From an uncultured Lachnospiraceae bacterium (lineage in GTDB: Bacteria > Bacillota > Clostridia > Lachnospirales > Lachnospiraceae), in assembly GCA_910586015.1 (NCBI GenBank), contig CAJUGJ010000028.1, forward strand, positions 1 to 32,290: a stretch of DNA of 32,290 nt, in the 5' to 3' direction. The notes beneath the pieces are model-generated. The model was not told where the DNA came from, ran no database searches, and saw only the letters and a program-made list of their open reading frames with translations. Both the position numbers and the translations under genes were made by a program. How positions within the stretch are numbered: the first letter of the stretch is position 1; each line of letters starts with the position of its first letter. Shown piece after piece: positions 7,726 to 15,701 of the stretch.

Positions 7726-8076
7726 ATGATGAACGATATTATTAAAAGCATTGAAGACGCACAGTTAAAGGCTCAAGTAGATGAGTTTCATGTTGGTGAT
7801 ACGGTAAAAGTTTATGCAAAAGTAAAGGAAGGCAACAAAGAAAGAACTCAGGTATTTGAGGGAACTGTTTTAAAAAGACAAAACGGCGGAGCAAGAGAGA
7901 ATTTTACTGTAAGAAAGAATTCCAATGGTGTAGGAGTAGAAAAAACTTGGCCGTTACATTCTCCAGTAGTAGAAAAAATTGAAGTAGTAAGACGCGGTAA
8001 AGTAAGAAGAGCAAAATTGACATACTTACGCAACAGAGTTGGTAAAGCTGCAAAAGTTAAGGAAATCGTAAAATAA
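7726..8076 (+). CDS. rplS: 50S ribosomal protein L19
   Basis: A 115-116 aa protein, with two adjacent ATGs at 7726 and 7729 behind AAAGGAGG. Family signatures are FHVGDTVKVYAKVKEG, TQVFEGTVLKRQNGG, FTVRKNSNGVGVEKTWPLHS and the basic tail VRRGKVRRAKLTYLRNRVGK. L19 lies at the interface of the 30S and 50S subunits. It has its own promoter and leader and a strong terminator downstream, so it can form a monocistronic unit as well as the end of the trmD transcript. Confidence 0.98.
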   Translation: MMNDIIKSIEDAQLKAQVDEFHVGDTVKVYAKVKEGNKERTQVFEGTVLKRQNGGARENFTVRKNSNGVGVEKTWPLHSPVVEKIEVVRRGKVRRAKLTYLRNRVGKAAKVKEIVK

Positions 8077-8103
8077 TCGCAAGTAAAAAAGATGCCGGTT
8101 TAG

Positions 8104-8135
8104 AAAAAAGACAGTAGCAATACTGTCTTTTTTTT
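8104..8135 (+). terminator. Intrinsic terminator after rplS
   Basis: 13-bp perfect arms (8104-8116 and 8121-8133) close a GCAA tetraloop and run into eight Ts (8128-8135). Confidence 0.9.
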
Positions 8136-8184
8136 GATATACTAATAGATATTTAATTTTGTTTTTTGGAAAGGACCAGAAAAA

Positions 8185-8796
8185 ATGGAATATCTGGATT
8201 TTGATAAAGCAGAACAAAATCGAAGACGAAAACGAATACTTTTTGGAATTTTGGGTTGGATAATACAGATTGTAATTATGGTTGGTCTTGCATTTGGCGT
8301 GATTGAATTTGCAGTAGAAAAAACGACAATGACAGGAGATTCTATGGAGGCGACTTTATTTAATGAGGATAAAATTATTATCAGTCGGTTTTCTTATTTA
8401 TTTCGAAATCCAAAACGATTTGATGTAATTGTTTTTAAACAGAGTGGAAAGGAACATAGTTATTATAATATTAAGCGTGTAATTGGGCTTCCGGGGGAAA
8501 CAATACAGATTATCGATGGTTCTGTTTATATTAATGAAACAATATTAGAAGAGCCAATTTCTGTAGAGTTAATGAATGTGTCAGGACTTGCACAAGAACC
8601 TATTACATTAGAAGAAAATGAATATTTTGTTTTGGGCGATCATCGTAATTTTAGTGAGGACAGTCGTTTTGCCAATGTCGGAACAATAGTAAAAGATGAT
8701 ATAGTAGGAAAAGCATGGTTGCGAATAAGCCCAAACTTTGCATTTATTAGTAAATTAAATCTAAAGCCAGAAGAAAAAGATATCGATCAAGAATAG
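8185..8796 (+). CDS. lepB: Signal peptidase I
   Basis: A 203-aa type-I signal peptidase that removes signal peptides from Sec and Tat exported proteins on the outer face of the membrane. One N-terminal membrane segment (residues ~18-40) follows a basic stretch QNRRRKR. The catalytic Ser is in TGDSMEATL (Ser53) and the general-base Lys is in YNIKRVIGLPGE (Lys97). The box EYFVLGDHRNFSEDSR (~144-159) is conserved in the family. It sits in the conserved slot between rplS and rbgA. The ribosome site GGAAAGG is moderate. Confidence 0.95.
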   Translation: MEYLDFDKAEQNRRRKRILFGILGWIIQIVIMVGLAFGVIEFAVEKTTMTGDSMEATLFNEDKIIISRFSYLFRNPKRFDVIVFKQSGKEHSYYNIKRVIGLPGETIQIIDGSVYINETILEEPISVELMNVSGLAQEPITLEENEYFVLGDHRNFSEDSRFANVGTIVKDDIVGKAWLRISPNFAFISKLNLKPEEKDIDQE

Positions 8797-8816
8797 AGAA
8801 AGAAAGTGAGAATAAA

Positions 8817-9707
8817 ATGCAGTATCAGTGGTATCCAGGACATATGTTTAAAACAAAAAAGCAAATGCAGGAGGATATTCGATTTATTGATGTAATTTTA
8901 GAGTTAGTAGATGCAAGAATTCCTTATAGTAGTAAAAATCCAGAGATTGATAAATTAGCTACAAATAAATCCAGAGTATTACTTTTTAATAAAGAGGATA
9001 TGGCAGATCCAAAAGCCACAGATAGATGGAGTCGTTATTATGAAGAAAGAGGATATGTTACTGCACGTTTAAATTCAAAAAGCGGAAGTGGAGTAGGACA
9101 GATACAAGAAAAGATAAAACAGGCATGTCATGAAAAATTAGAACGAGATCGTAGACGTGGTATTTTAAATCGACCACTACGTGCAATGATTGTTGGAATT
9201 CCAAATGTAGGCAAGTCAACATTTATTAACAGTTTTGCAGGAAAAGCATGTACAAAAACAGGAAATAAACCGGGGGTAACAAAAGGAAAACAATGGATTC
9301 GACTGAATAAAACAGTAGAATTATTAGACACTCCAGGCATTTTATGGCCAAAATTTGAAGATCAGAGAGTAGGACAAAATATTGCTTTTATTGGTTCTAT
9401 AAATGATGATATTTTAAATCCAACAGAATTAGCATATGAATTATGTAAGTTTCTTTCTAAAAGATATCCAGATAGTTTAAAAGAAAAATATGAAGTTACA
9501 GAAAATACAAATGCACTGGTGATGTTAGAACAAATTGCACAAAAGAGGGCATGTAGAAAAAAAGGTGGAGATTTGGATTTAGAGCGGGCAGCAATACTTT
9601 TATTAGATGATTTTCGTAATGCTAAGATTAGAAAAATTACGTTGGAACTGCCAGAGGATATTTTAAATGAAAATAGTAAGGGTGAAAACCAGAAAGAAGA
9701 TCAATAG
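8817..9707 (+). CDS. rbgA: Ribosome biogenesis GTPase RbgA (YlqF)
   Basis: A 296-aa circularly permuted GTPase needed for late 50S assembly. The G motifs occur in permuted order: LFNKEDMAD (G4) and LNSKSG (G5) come before GIPNVGKSTFIN (G1) and LLDTPGILWP (G3). The N-terminus YQWYPGHMFKTKKQM is the RbgA signature, and the C-terminal ~100 residues form the ANTAR-like RNA-binding helical domain. The stop codon directly abuts the rnhB ATG, so translation is probably coupled. Confidence 0.96.
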   Translation: MQYQWYPGHMFKTKKQMQEDIRFIDVILELVDARIPYSSKNPEIDKLATNKSRVLLFNKEDMADPKATDRWSRYYEERGYVTARLNSKSGSGVGQIQEKIKQACHEKLERDRRRGILNRPLRAMIVGIPNVGKSTFINSFAGKACTKTGNKPGVTKGKQWIRLNKTVELLDTPGILWPKFEDQRVGQNIAFIGSINDDILNPTELAYELCKFLSKRYPDSLKEKYEVTENTNALVMLEQIAQKRACRKKGGDLDLERAAILLLDDFRNAKIRKITLELPEDILNENSKGENQKEDQ

Positions 9708-10475
9708 ATGAAAAAAGTTATACAGATCAAAGAGGAATTTTACCAAGCACAGGGAAAAAAGCTGGATGAATTACTAGAAGAATATAAGTTAGATCCACGT
9801 TCAGGAGTCAAAAGTTTAGTAGCAAAATATCAAAAATTACAAGAGAATCAAAATAAAGAGTTACAGCGAATAGAGCGAATGAAACAATATGAAAGACAGT
9901 ATGCAAATTATTCTTATATCTGTGGAATTGATGAGGTCGGAAGAGGACCTTTAGCGGGACCTGTTGTCGCCTGTGCAGTAATTTTGCCAAAGGATTGTTC
10001 TATTTTATATATTAATGATTCAAAACAACTGACAGAGAAAAAGAGAGAAGAATTATACCCTCAGATTTTAGAACAGGCAGTTTCCGTTGGAATTGGAATT
10101 GTAGATCAGGAAGAAATCGATAGAATAAATATTTTACAAGCTACGTATGAAGCGATGCGACAGGCAGTCGAAAAATTAAATCCACAGCCAGATTTATTAT
10201 TAAATGATGCTGTTATAATCCCCAAAATACCCTATAAACAAATTTCGATTATTCGAGGTGATACAAAAAGTATCTCAATAGCGGCTGCAAGTATTGTGGC
10301 AAAGGTAACAAGAGATCATATGATGGAGGAATATGAAAAACAGTATCCCAGATATGATTTTGCTTCTAATAAAGGATATGGTTCAGCAAAACATCTTGAG
10401 GCATTAAAAACATTAGGCGTTTGTAAGCTTCATCGAAAAAGCTTTTTAAAAAATTTAGAAGTAAAACAGAATTAG
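9708..10475 (+). CDS. rnhB: Ribonuclease HII
   Basis: A 255-aa enzyme that cuts the RNA strand of RNA-DNA hybrids and removes single ribonucleotides from DNA. Catalytic residues are visible: Asp75 and Glu76 in CGIDEVGRGPLAGP, Asp167 in LLLNDAVIIP and Asp203 in VAKVTRDHMM. The C-terminal FASNKGYGSAKHLEAL is also typical. Residues 1-68 are a charged helical N-terminal extension, seen in the longer Firmicute RNases HII. The gene begins on the base after the rbgA stop. Confidence 0.96.
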   Translation: MKKVIQIKEEFYQAQGKKLDELLEEYKLDPRSGVKSLVAKYQKLQENQNKELQRIERMKQYERQYANYSYICGIDEVGRGPLAGPVVACAVILPKDCSILYINDSKQLTEKKREELYPQILEQAVSVGIGIVDQEEIDRINILQATYEAMRQAVEKLNPQPDLLLNDAVIIPKIPYKQISIIRGDTKSISIAAASIVAKVTRDHMMEEYEKQYPRYDFASNKGYGSAKHLEALKTLGVCKLHRKSFLKNLEVKQN

Positions 10476-10505
10476 GATTTAAAATGGTGAAAGGAGGAAA
10501 ATATT

Positions 10506-10820
10506 ATGGCACAGAGAAGAAGCCGAATTCCAATGCCAACGTTGACAACAACTGCACAAAAAATTAAGACCGCAGTAGCACTTTCTTATGATCCAAAAGA
10601 AGAAGCTCCGAAGATTATAGCAAGTGGAAGAGGAATTCTAGCAGATAAAATTGTAGAAAAAGCAAAAGAGGAAGCGATTCCAATTCATCAAGATGAACGT
10701 TTGACAAATACCCTTTCCAAATTAGAAATTGGAGAATTTATTCCACCAGAATTATATGAGGCAGTAGCAGAAGTTTTAATTTTTGTAGATCGAATGGATA
10801 AAATTAAGAGTAAATTATGA
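10506..10820 (+). CDS. FlhB C-terminal-domain-like protein (YlqH type)
   Basis: A 104-aa protein corresponding to the cytosolic C-terminal domain of the FlhB/YscU export-switch family: AVALSYDPKEEAPKIIASGR and IPIHQDERLTNTLSKLEIGE. The four membrane helices of true FlhB are absent, and the self-cleaving NPTH motif is not present where expected. In Bacillus the similar ylqH occupies the same locus after rnhB and has no proven flagellar role. AAAGGAGGAAAA precedes the ATG. The TGA stop is in the same frame as the yraN coding region that follows. Confidence 0.85.
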   Translation: MAQRRSRIPMPTLTTTAQKIKTAVALSYDPKEEAPKIIASGRGILADKIVEKAKEEAIPIHQDERLTNTLSKLEIGEFIPPELYEAVAEVLIFVDRMDKIKSKL

Positions 10821-10844
10821 TATAGTAAAAGAAAGGAAGAAAAA

Positions 10845-11192
10845 ATAAAACAGAATAGACGTAAATTAGGAAATGAAAAAGAAACACTTGCTGCTTCTTT
10901 TTTAATACAGCAGGGGTTTGAATTATTAGAACGAAATTTTTCTTGTCAAAGTGGAGAGATCGATTTAATTTTAAGAGAAGGAATAGAATTAGTTTTTACA
11001 GAAGTAAAATATCGTTCTAATTGTTCTTATGGATTTCCACAGGAAGCAGTGAATAAAAAGAAACAACATAAAATGATACACACAGCAAACTATTATTTGT
11101 TTCAAAAAAAGATTTCACAAGATACACCTTGTCGGTTTGATGTAGTAGCAATTTTAGGAGAAGAAATTATATTAATTCGAAATGCTTTTTAA
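10845..11192 (+). CDS. yraN: YraN family (UPF0102) nuclease-fold protein with ATA as the apparent start codon
   Basis: From the codon after ATA at 10845 the frame reads KQNRRKLGNEKETLAASFL, then ERNFSCQSGEIDLIL, VFTEVKYRS and FPQEAVNKKKQHKM, all typical of YraN. The family has a restriction-endonuclease-like fold (the ExD...ExK residues are in EIDLIL and TEVKYR), and its cellular role is not settled. From ATA the length is 115 aa, close to the usual ~120. No ATG, GTG or TTG occurs in frame between the FlhB-like stop (10818-10820) and the conserved N-terminus. The first canonical start is a GTG at 11049, deep inside the domain. A good ribosome site (AAAGGAAG, 10832-10839) lies just before ATA. 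Alternatives are stop readthrough from the FlhB-like gene, a point mutation from ATG, or a sequencing error. Confidence 0.8.
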   Translation: MKQNRRKLGNEKETLAASFLIQQGFELLERNFSCQSGEIDLILREGIELVFTEVKYRSNCSYGFPQEAVNKKKQHKMIHTANYYLFQKKISQDTPCRFDVVAILGEEIILIRNAF

Positions 11193-11224
11193 ATAATCGT
11201 ATTATATTTGAAAGGAAAAAGCAG

Positions 11225-12082
11225 ATGGAACAAAAAATCAGATTAAATGAAGATTCTGTTTTAGATATGACAGGACAAGCTCCATATATATCCTTTCCTG
11301 CTCTTTCGGAATTAGGATTTGTAAAACATGGATTTTCGACCAGATTAGGGGGAAAAAGTACAGGGATATTTGCCTCTATGAATTTAGGATTTGGAAGAGG
11401 GGATTTGGATGAAAATGTAAGAGAAAATTATGACCGTTTCATGAATAGTATAGGGATACAGACACAAAATTTAGTAATTTCAGATCAGGTACATGAAACA
11501 GTAGTACGAAGGGCAGGAATAGAAGATAGAGGAAAAGGATATTGTTATCCAAAAGATTATAAAGGTGTAGATGGTCATATTACGAATGAACCAGAAGTAG
11601 CACTGCTTATTTATACTGCCGATTGTGTTCCACTTTTTTTTGCAGATAAAAAGCATCATGCAGTTGGAATTTCTCATTCAGGATGGAGAGGAACCGTATC
11701 AAAAATGGCATCTGTTACCGTAAAAAGAATGAATCAGGAATATCAAACAGATCCACAGGATTTAGTGGTAGTAATCGGACCTTCTATTGGACCAGAATGT
11801 TATGAGGTCAGTGAGGATGTAGCATTACAGTTTCAAAAAGCATATACAAAAGAACAAATACAACAGATTTTGAAACCTTGTAAAGAAAAAGGAAAATATT
11901 TGCTTGATCTATGGAGTGCAAATAGGTTTGCATTATTAGAAGCAGGGATAAAAAAACAGAATATTATTTGTTCTAAATTATGTACGATGTGCCGTCAGGA
12001 TTTATTTTTTACTCATCGTGGAAGTGGTGGAAAGCGTGGCAGTCTAGCAGGAATAATTCAAATAGAGGAGCTGTCGTACTAA
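11225..12082 (+). CDS. pgeF: PgeF/YfiH family purine nucleoside phosphorylase (laccase-domain protein)
   Basis: A 285-aa member of the DUF152/YfiH family, once called polyphenol oxidase. Members act on purine nucleosides and, in some bacteria, edit peptidoglycan precursors. The metal and active-site residues are visible: His90 in SDQVHETVV, Cys134 in YTADCVPLFFA and His151 in GISHSGWRGTV. GPSIGPECYEV and the C-terminal CTMCRQDLFFTHRGSGGKRG are also diagnostic. AAAGGAAA precedes the ATG. It is the last gene of the rightward run and a terminator overlaps its stop. Confidence 0.92.
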   Translation: MEQKIRLNEDSVLDMTGQAPYISFPALSELGFVKHGFSTRLGGKSTGIFASMNLGFGRGDLDENVRENYDRFMNSIGIQTQNLVISDQVHETVVRRAGIEDRGKGYCYPKDYKGVDGHITNEPEVALLIYTADCVPLFFADKKHHAVGISHSGWRGTVSKMASVTVKRMNQEYQTDPQDLVVVIGPSIGPECYEVSEDVALQFQKAYTKEQIQQILKPCKEKGKYLLDLWSANRFALLEAGIKKQNIICSKLCTMCRQDLFFTHRGSGGKRGSLAGIIQIEELSY

Positions 12083-12106
12083 AAATGGAATAGACAACTC
12101 CTTTTT
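12067..12106 (+). terminator. Terminator at the end of pgeF
   Basis: GGAGCTGTC (12067-12075) pairs with GACAACTCC (12093-12101) with one mismatch across a 17-nt loop, followed by TTTTT. The left arm lies in the last codons of pgeF. On the minus strand no U-tract follows, so it serves mainly the plus strand. Confidence 0.65.
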
Positions 12107-12119
12107 CTTATAAAAGATT

Positions 12120-13307
12120 TTAGACAACGGTTCGTAAACATTGTTTTAATAGTTCTTGAATCTCAAGACTTGGATTTAAAATATCATTAATAGAAGTATC
12201 GTGATTTAGTGTGTCAATAATGAGAGCAATATATTTAGAAACATCTACATCAGAGTAATAAGGACGTTTCTTTAACTCTTCTGGAAGACGAGTTAAATTT
12301 GTTGTATAAAGTCTATCAAAAAGTCCCTCTTTAAATCCTTCATCAAAGGGCTGTAATCCACGATTAAAAATTCCAAATGTAGCTACTAGATAAATATTAG
12401 TAAATCCACGTTTTTTTAACTCTCTGGCAGTTTGAAGTAAAGTAGTACCAGAAGCAATCAGATCATCAACAACAAGAGCAGCTCTTTGATTAGAAGGACT
12501 ACCTAAAAATGCAAGAGATTCTACAGGATATTCTCCATCTTCATTTGGCTCTGCAAAATAGTTCTTACGTTGATAAAATGCTCCCATTTCTACTCCAAGA
12601 ACATTAGAATAATACATAGCACGATTCATTCCACCTTCATCAGGACTGATTACCATTAAATGTTCCTTATCAGGACACAGATTAATTTCTGTTTTAAGCA
12701 GCTCCCGTATAACTTGAAGACTTGTAGTAAAATTATCGAATCCACGACTTGGAATAGCATTTTGAACTCTAGCATCATGTGCTTCAAAGGTTATAAAATT
12801 TTCCACTCCCATATTAGATAGTTCTTGTAACATAGTAGCACAATCTAAAGATTCTAATTTTTCTCTTATCACTCTACGACCTTCATAAAGAAAAGGCATA
12901 ATTAAATTTATTCGACGTGGATGGCTGATGGAAGCCGCAGCAATTAAACGCTTTAGATTTTGAAAGTTATCATCTGGAGAAGAGTAAGAGTTTGTTCCAT
13001 ATAGCTGATAAATACTTCGACTATCTAAAATATCGCCAAGAATAAATAGATCTTTTCCCCTAATAGATTCCATCAATTCTGCCTTTCCCTCTCCCGAACC
13101 AAACCGAATGAGATTGGCATTTGTTAAATAAGTAGGTTCACGATAGCCATAGACATCAAAGGCATTTGTCATATAGCGACTTTGACTATCCCCACGATAA
13201 TGAACTAGATGATGATTTACTTTCTTGCCTAGTTCCATAAGATGGGGCATAATTAAAATTTTTAATGGGGCAACAGGAATTGTTTCTGATAAGATTCGAT
13301 TGCTCAT
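12120..13307 (-). CDS. Divergent, long ribose-phosphate pyrophosphokinase (PRPP synthetase family)
   Basis: A 395-aa protein, against ~315 in the standard enzyme, which makes PRPP from ribose-5-phosphate and ATP. Family features are DLFILGDILD, MPFLYEGRRVIREKLESLDC (in place of the usual FPYARQDRK region), ENFITFEAHDARVQN with the conserved His, VISPDEGGMNRA, and a PRPP loop VVDDLIASGTTLL (~280-292). That loop lacks the second acidic residue and the GG of the usual DDxxDTGGT and looks more like a phosphoribosyltransferase. The C-terminal ~60 residues extend beyond the usual end. The ATG at 13307 is chosen because GGAG at 13319-13316 is 8 bases upstream. An upstream in-frame ATG at 13331 has no ribosome site. 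Confidence 0.85.
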   Translation of the reverse strand: MSNRILSETIPVAPLKILIMPHLMELGKKVNHHLVHYRGDSQSRYMTNAFDVYGYREPTYLTNANLIRFGSGEGKAELMESIRGKDLFILGDILDSRSIYQLYGTNSYSSPDDNFQNLKRLIAAASISHPRRINLIMPFLYEGRRVIREKLESLDCATMLQELSNMGVENFITFEAHDARVQNAIPSRGFDNFTTSLQVIRELLKTEINLCPDKEHLMVISPDEGGMNRAMYYSNVLGVEMGAFYQRKNYFAEPNEDGEYPVESLAFLGSPSNQRAALVVDDLIASGTTLLQTARELKKRGFTNIYLVATFGIFNRGLQPFDEGFKEGLFDRLYTTNLTRLPEELKKRPYYSDVDVSKYIALIIDTLNHDTSINDILNPSLEIQELLKQCLRTVV

Positions 13308-13360
13308 TACGGTTTCTCCATTCTTCTGCAAAAAGTTTTTTTAAACAACTCTATTTTTTT

Positions 13361-13389
13361 ATTGTAGTACGAAGTGATACAGAAATCAA
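13361..13389 (-). promoter_or_regulatory. Promoter for the PRPP synthetase-like gene
   Basis: Reading the minus strand: TTGATT (13389-13384), a 17-bp spacer and TACAAT (13366-13361), about 55 bases before the ATG. Confidence 0.55.
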
Positions 13390-13412
13390 GTGAGTTGTTT
13401 TAGAAAGAGATC

Positions 13413-13440
13413 TTGAGAAATTCGAAAAATTTGTTATAAT
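13413..13440 (+). promoter_or_regulatory. Promoter for the nfeD-like/flotillin pair
   Basis: TTGAGA at 13413-13418, a 16-bp spacer and TATAAT at 13435-13440, about 40 bases before the ATG. Confidence 0.7.
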
Positions 13441-13482
13441 AAGAATAACAGATATGTACGTTATTAGAAAGGGGAGAAGGAT

Positions 13483-14040
13483 ATGGCTGTTTTAATCAAG
13501 ATTTTTCAGATCAGTTTTTTTGTTGGAGTTGGATTGACGCTAATCTCTTTAGTTTTTGGAAATCTTCTTGACCTACTTCACTTTGACACACCCGATATTG
13601 ATGTAGATCTGGACGGAGGGGGAGGAGGAATATTATTCAGTCCATTAGTTATTGTTATATTTTTAACTGTATTTGGAGGAATCGGAATGATTTTAAGTAA
13701 ATCTAGTACGATTTCTATAGGAATACTCATTATTATAGCAAGTGGACTAGGAATTACAATCAGCTATATAATTGACCGTTTTGTGATTCGTGCATTAAAA
13801 AAGGCACAAAATACTAGTGCACCAGAAGAAGATGAACTGATTGGACTTGCAGCAAAGGTGAATGAAACAATCTTAGAAAATGGATTTGGAGAGATTACTT
13901 ATTTCATTCATGGCAATAGTTTTGTTGCACCTGCAAAATCAGTAAATTCTATACAGATAAAAAAGGGATGTGAAGTATCTATCTGTTGGATCAAAGAACA
14001 TATTTTTTATGTAACACCCATTTCGATGCCATTAAAATAA
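13483..14040 (+). CDS. NfeD-like membrane protein (flotillin partner, YuaF type)
   Basis: A 185-aa protein with three hydrophobic segments (residues ~5-28, ~50-68 and ~72-95), an acidic glycine-rich loop DVDLDGGGGG, and a C-terminal small beta-barrel of the NfeD/OB type (LIGLAAKVNETILENGFGEI to the end). NfeD-like proteins without the protease domain are encoded next to flotillins and work with them in membrane microdomains; YuaF-FloT in Bacillus is the model. The flotillin gene follows after 34 bp with a strong AAAGGAGG, so the two form an operon from the promoter at 13413. Confidence 0.85.
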   Translation: MAVLIKIFQISFFVGVGLTLISLVFGNLLDLLHFDTPDIDVDLDGGGGGILFSPLVIVIFLTVFGGIGMILSKSSTISIGILIIIASGLGITISYIIDRFVIRALKKAQNTSAPEEDELIGLAAKVNETILENGFGEITYFIHGNSFVAPAKSVNSIQIKKGCEVSICWIKEHIFYVTPISMPLK

Positions 14041-14074
14041 CATATTTCTTACAATTAAAAAAAGGAGGAAAAAA

Positions 14075-15553
14075 ATGGACACAGAAAATCTCATTATTGC
14101 TGGAGCTATTATTGTTGTTGTATTAGCAATTATCTTTTTATTTAGTTCAGCATGGAAAAAGGTTCCACAGGACAAAGCTTTAGTGGTGACAGGTCTAAGA
14201 AAAAGAGTAATTTCTGGAGGAGGTGGAGTTGTAATTCCTCTCCTAGAAAGAACAGATCGAATTTCTCTGGAAAATATGAAGATTGAAGTTCGTACAGAAG
14301 GAGCTAGAACAGAACAAGGAGTAGATATTAGAGCAGACGGTGTAGCAGTTATTAAAGTAAAAAGCGATAAAGAAAGTATTTTAAATGCTGTAGAACAGTT
14401 TAATACAGGACGTGAACAGCAGACAATTGAAATTATTAAAGACACAGCAAAGGATGTTTTAGAAGGAAAGTTACGTGAAATTATTTCCAAAATGACAGTA
14501 GAAGAAATTTATAAAGATCGTGAAAAGTTTGCTTCTCAGGTTCAAGAAGTTGCAGCTGTTGGACTTGCAAGTATGGGATTAGAGTTAAAGGCATTTACAA
14601 TTCGAGATATTTCTGATAAGAATGGCTATTTGGAGGCTCTTGGAAAGCCTAGAATTGCAGAAGTAAAGAAGAATGCTGCTATTGCAGAGGCAGATGCACT
14701 AAGAGAAACAAAAGTACGTACTGCAGAGGCAGATAGACTTGGAGCAGAAGCAAAGATTTTAGCAGAAACTCAGATTGCTCAAGCAAATAAAGATAAAGAG
14801 TTAAAAATTCAAGCTTACCGAGAAGAACAAGAAACAGTACGTGCAAAAGCTGACCTTGCTTATGAAATTGAAAAAAATAAGGTAGCTAAAGAAGTGACAG
14901 AAACAGCAATGTTAGTTGAAATCACAAAGAAACAAAAAGAAACACAATTACAAGAACAAGAAGCACTGCGTAAAGAACAAGAACTTAAAGCAACTGTAAA
15001 TAAGCAATCTGACGCTGACAAGTATCGTTCACAGACGCAAGCAGATGCTGAAAAATATCGTATAGAAAAACAATCCGATGCAAAACAATATGCACAGGAA
15101 AAAGAGGCACAGGCAGCAGCAATGGCAATTCGAACCAAAGCAGAGGCAGAAGCAGAATCAATACGGATACGTGGTGAAGCAGAAGCAGCGGCAATTTTAG
15201 CAAAAGGACGTGCAGAAGCAGAAACGATGGAGAAAAAGGCAGAAGCTTATCAGATGTATAACGATGCAGCAATTACACAGATGATTATTGAGAAACTTCC
15301 AGAGATTGCAAATGCAGTTGCACAACCATTATCTAAAACAGATAAGATTGTCATTATTGATAATGGAGAGAGTAAAGAAACAAAAGGAGCAGCAAAGATT
15401 ACAAAATATGTTACAGATATTGTAAGTCAACTTCCAGAAACAATAGAAGCTATGACAGGGATAAATGTAATGGATGCTTTAAAGAAAAAACAGATTAAAA
15501 CTTCAGAGGACACATCTTCTAAAGAAACAATAGAATCTTCTGTAGAAGAATAA
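14075..15553 (+). CDS. floT: Flotillin (SPFH domain, YuaG/FloT type)
   Basis: A 492-aa protein. A short hydrophobic N-terminal segment (residues ~5-25) anchors it to the inner leaflet. The SPFH/band-7 domain spans ~35-200 (RKRVISGGGGVVIPLLERTD, VDIRADGVAVIKV, FTIRDISDKNGYLEALGKP). Residues ~205-395 form a long Ala/Glu/Lys coiled coil with repeated EA-rich units such as KAEAEAESIRIRGEAEAAA. The C-terminus (VMDALKKK and a Ser/Glu-rich tail) is typical. Flotillins oligomerise and organise membrane microdomains involved in fluidity, signalling and protease activity. Length matches FloT (~510). Confidence 0.93.
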   Translation: MDTENLIIAGAIIVVVLAIIFLFSSAWKKVPQDKALVVTGLRKRVISGGGGVVIPLLERTDRISLENMKIEVRTEGARTEQGVDIRADGVAVIKVKSDKESILNAVEQFNTGREQQTIEIIKDTAKDVLEGKLREIISKMTVEEIYKDREKFASQVQEVAAVGLASMGLELKAFTIRDISDKNGYLEALGKPRIAEVKKNAAIAEADALRETKVRTAEADRLGAEAKILAETQIAQANKDKELKIQAYREEQETVRAKADLAYEIEKNKVAKEVTETAMLVEITKKQKETQLQEQEALRKEQELKATVNKQSDADKYRSQTQADAEKYRIEKQSDAKQYAQEKEAQAAAMAIRTKAEAEAESIRIRGEAEAAAILAKGRAEAETMEKKAEAYQMYNDAAITQMIIEKLPEIANAVAQPLSKTDKIVIIDNGESKETKGAAKITKYVTDIVSQLPETIEAMTGINVMDALKKKQIKTSEDTSSKETIESSVEE

Positions 15554-15572
15554 AAAAAGGCTGAGGTTTACC

Positions 15573-15619
15573 TTGGCGGTGTGTGTGGTTTTTAAGAAGC
15601 TGCACACACTGCCATTTTT
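15573..15619 (+). terminator. Terminator after the flotillin gene
   Basis: Arms at 15573-15587 (TGGCGGTGTGTGTGG) and 15600-15614 pair almost throughout, with G-U wobbles, and are followed by TTTTTA. The stem is unusually GC-rich for this window. Confidence 0.75.
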
Positions 15620-15639
15620 ATAACATATCAGCTAGAAAA

Positions 15640-15669
15640 CCCATAGTCTTTAGGCGGTGGGTAGTTCAC
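15640..15669 (+). mobile_element. Solo right-end-like hairpin of an IS200/IS605-family element
   Basis: CCCATAGTC (15640-15648), TTTA loop, GGCGGTGGG (15653-15661), then TAGTTCAC (15662-15669). A stem of this shape with a TTTA loop and a trailing GTTCAC is characteristic of IS200/IS605 (TnpB) right ends, where it also forms the scaffold of the guide RNA. No tnpA or tnpB remains nearby. The DUF512 gene begins 33 bases later. The assignment is from remembered element ends, not from a search. Confidence 0.55.
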
Positions 15670-15701
15670 TATAGTTTTGTTAGAAAGAATGAGGAATTAA
15701 A

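Noticed and set aside
10506..10820. Flagellar export gene implying motility
   Set aside because: Only the FlhB C-terminal-like domain is present, as in the Bacillus ylqH locus; no other flagellar genes occur in the window.
14860..15272. Two overlapping minus-strand open frames of about 90 codons opposite the flotillin gene
   Set aside because: They mirror the low-complexity Ala/Glu/Lys coiled-coil codons of flotillin, have Ser/Leu/Cys-rich nonsense composition and no ribosome sites.
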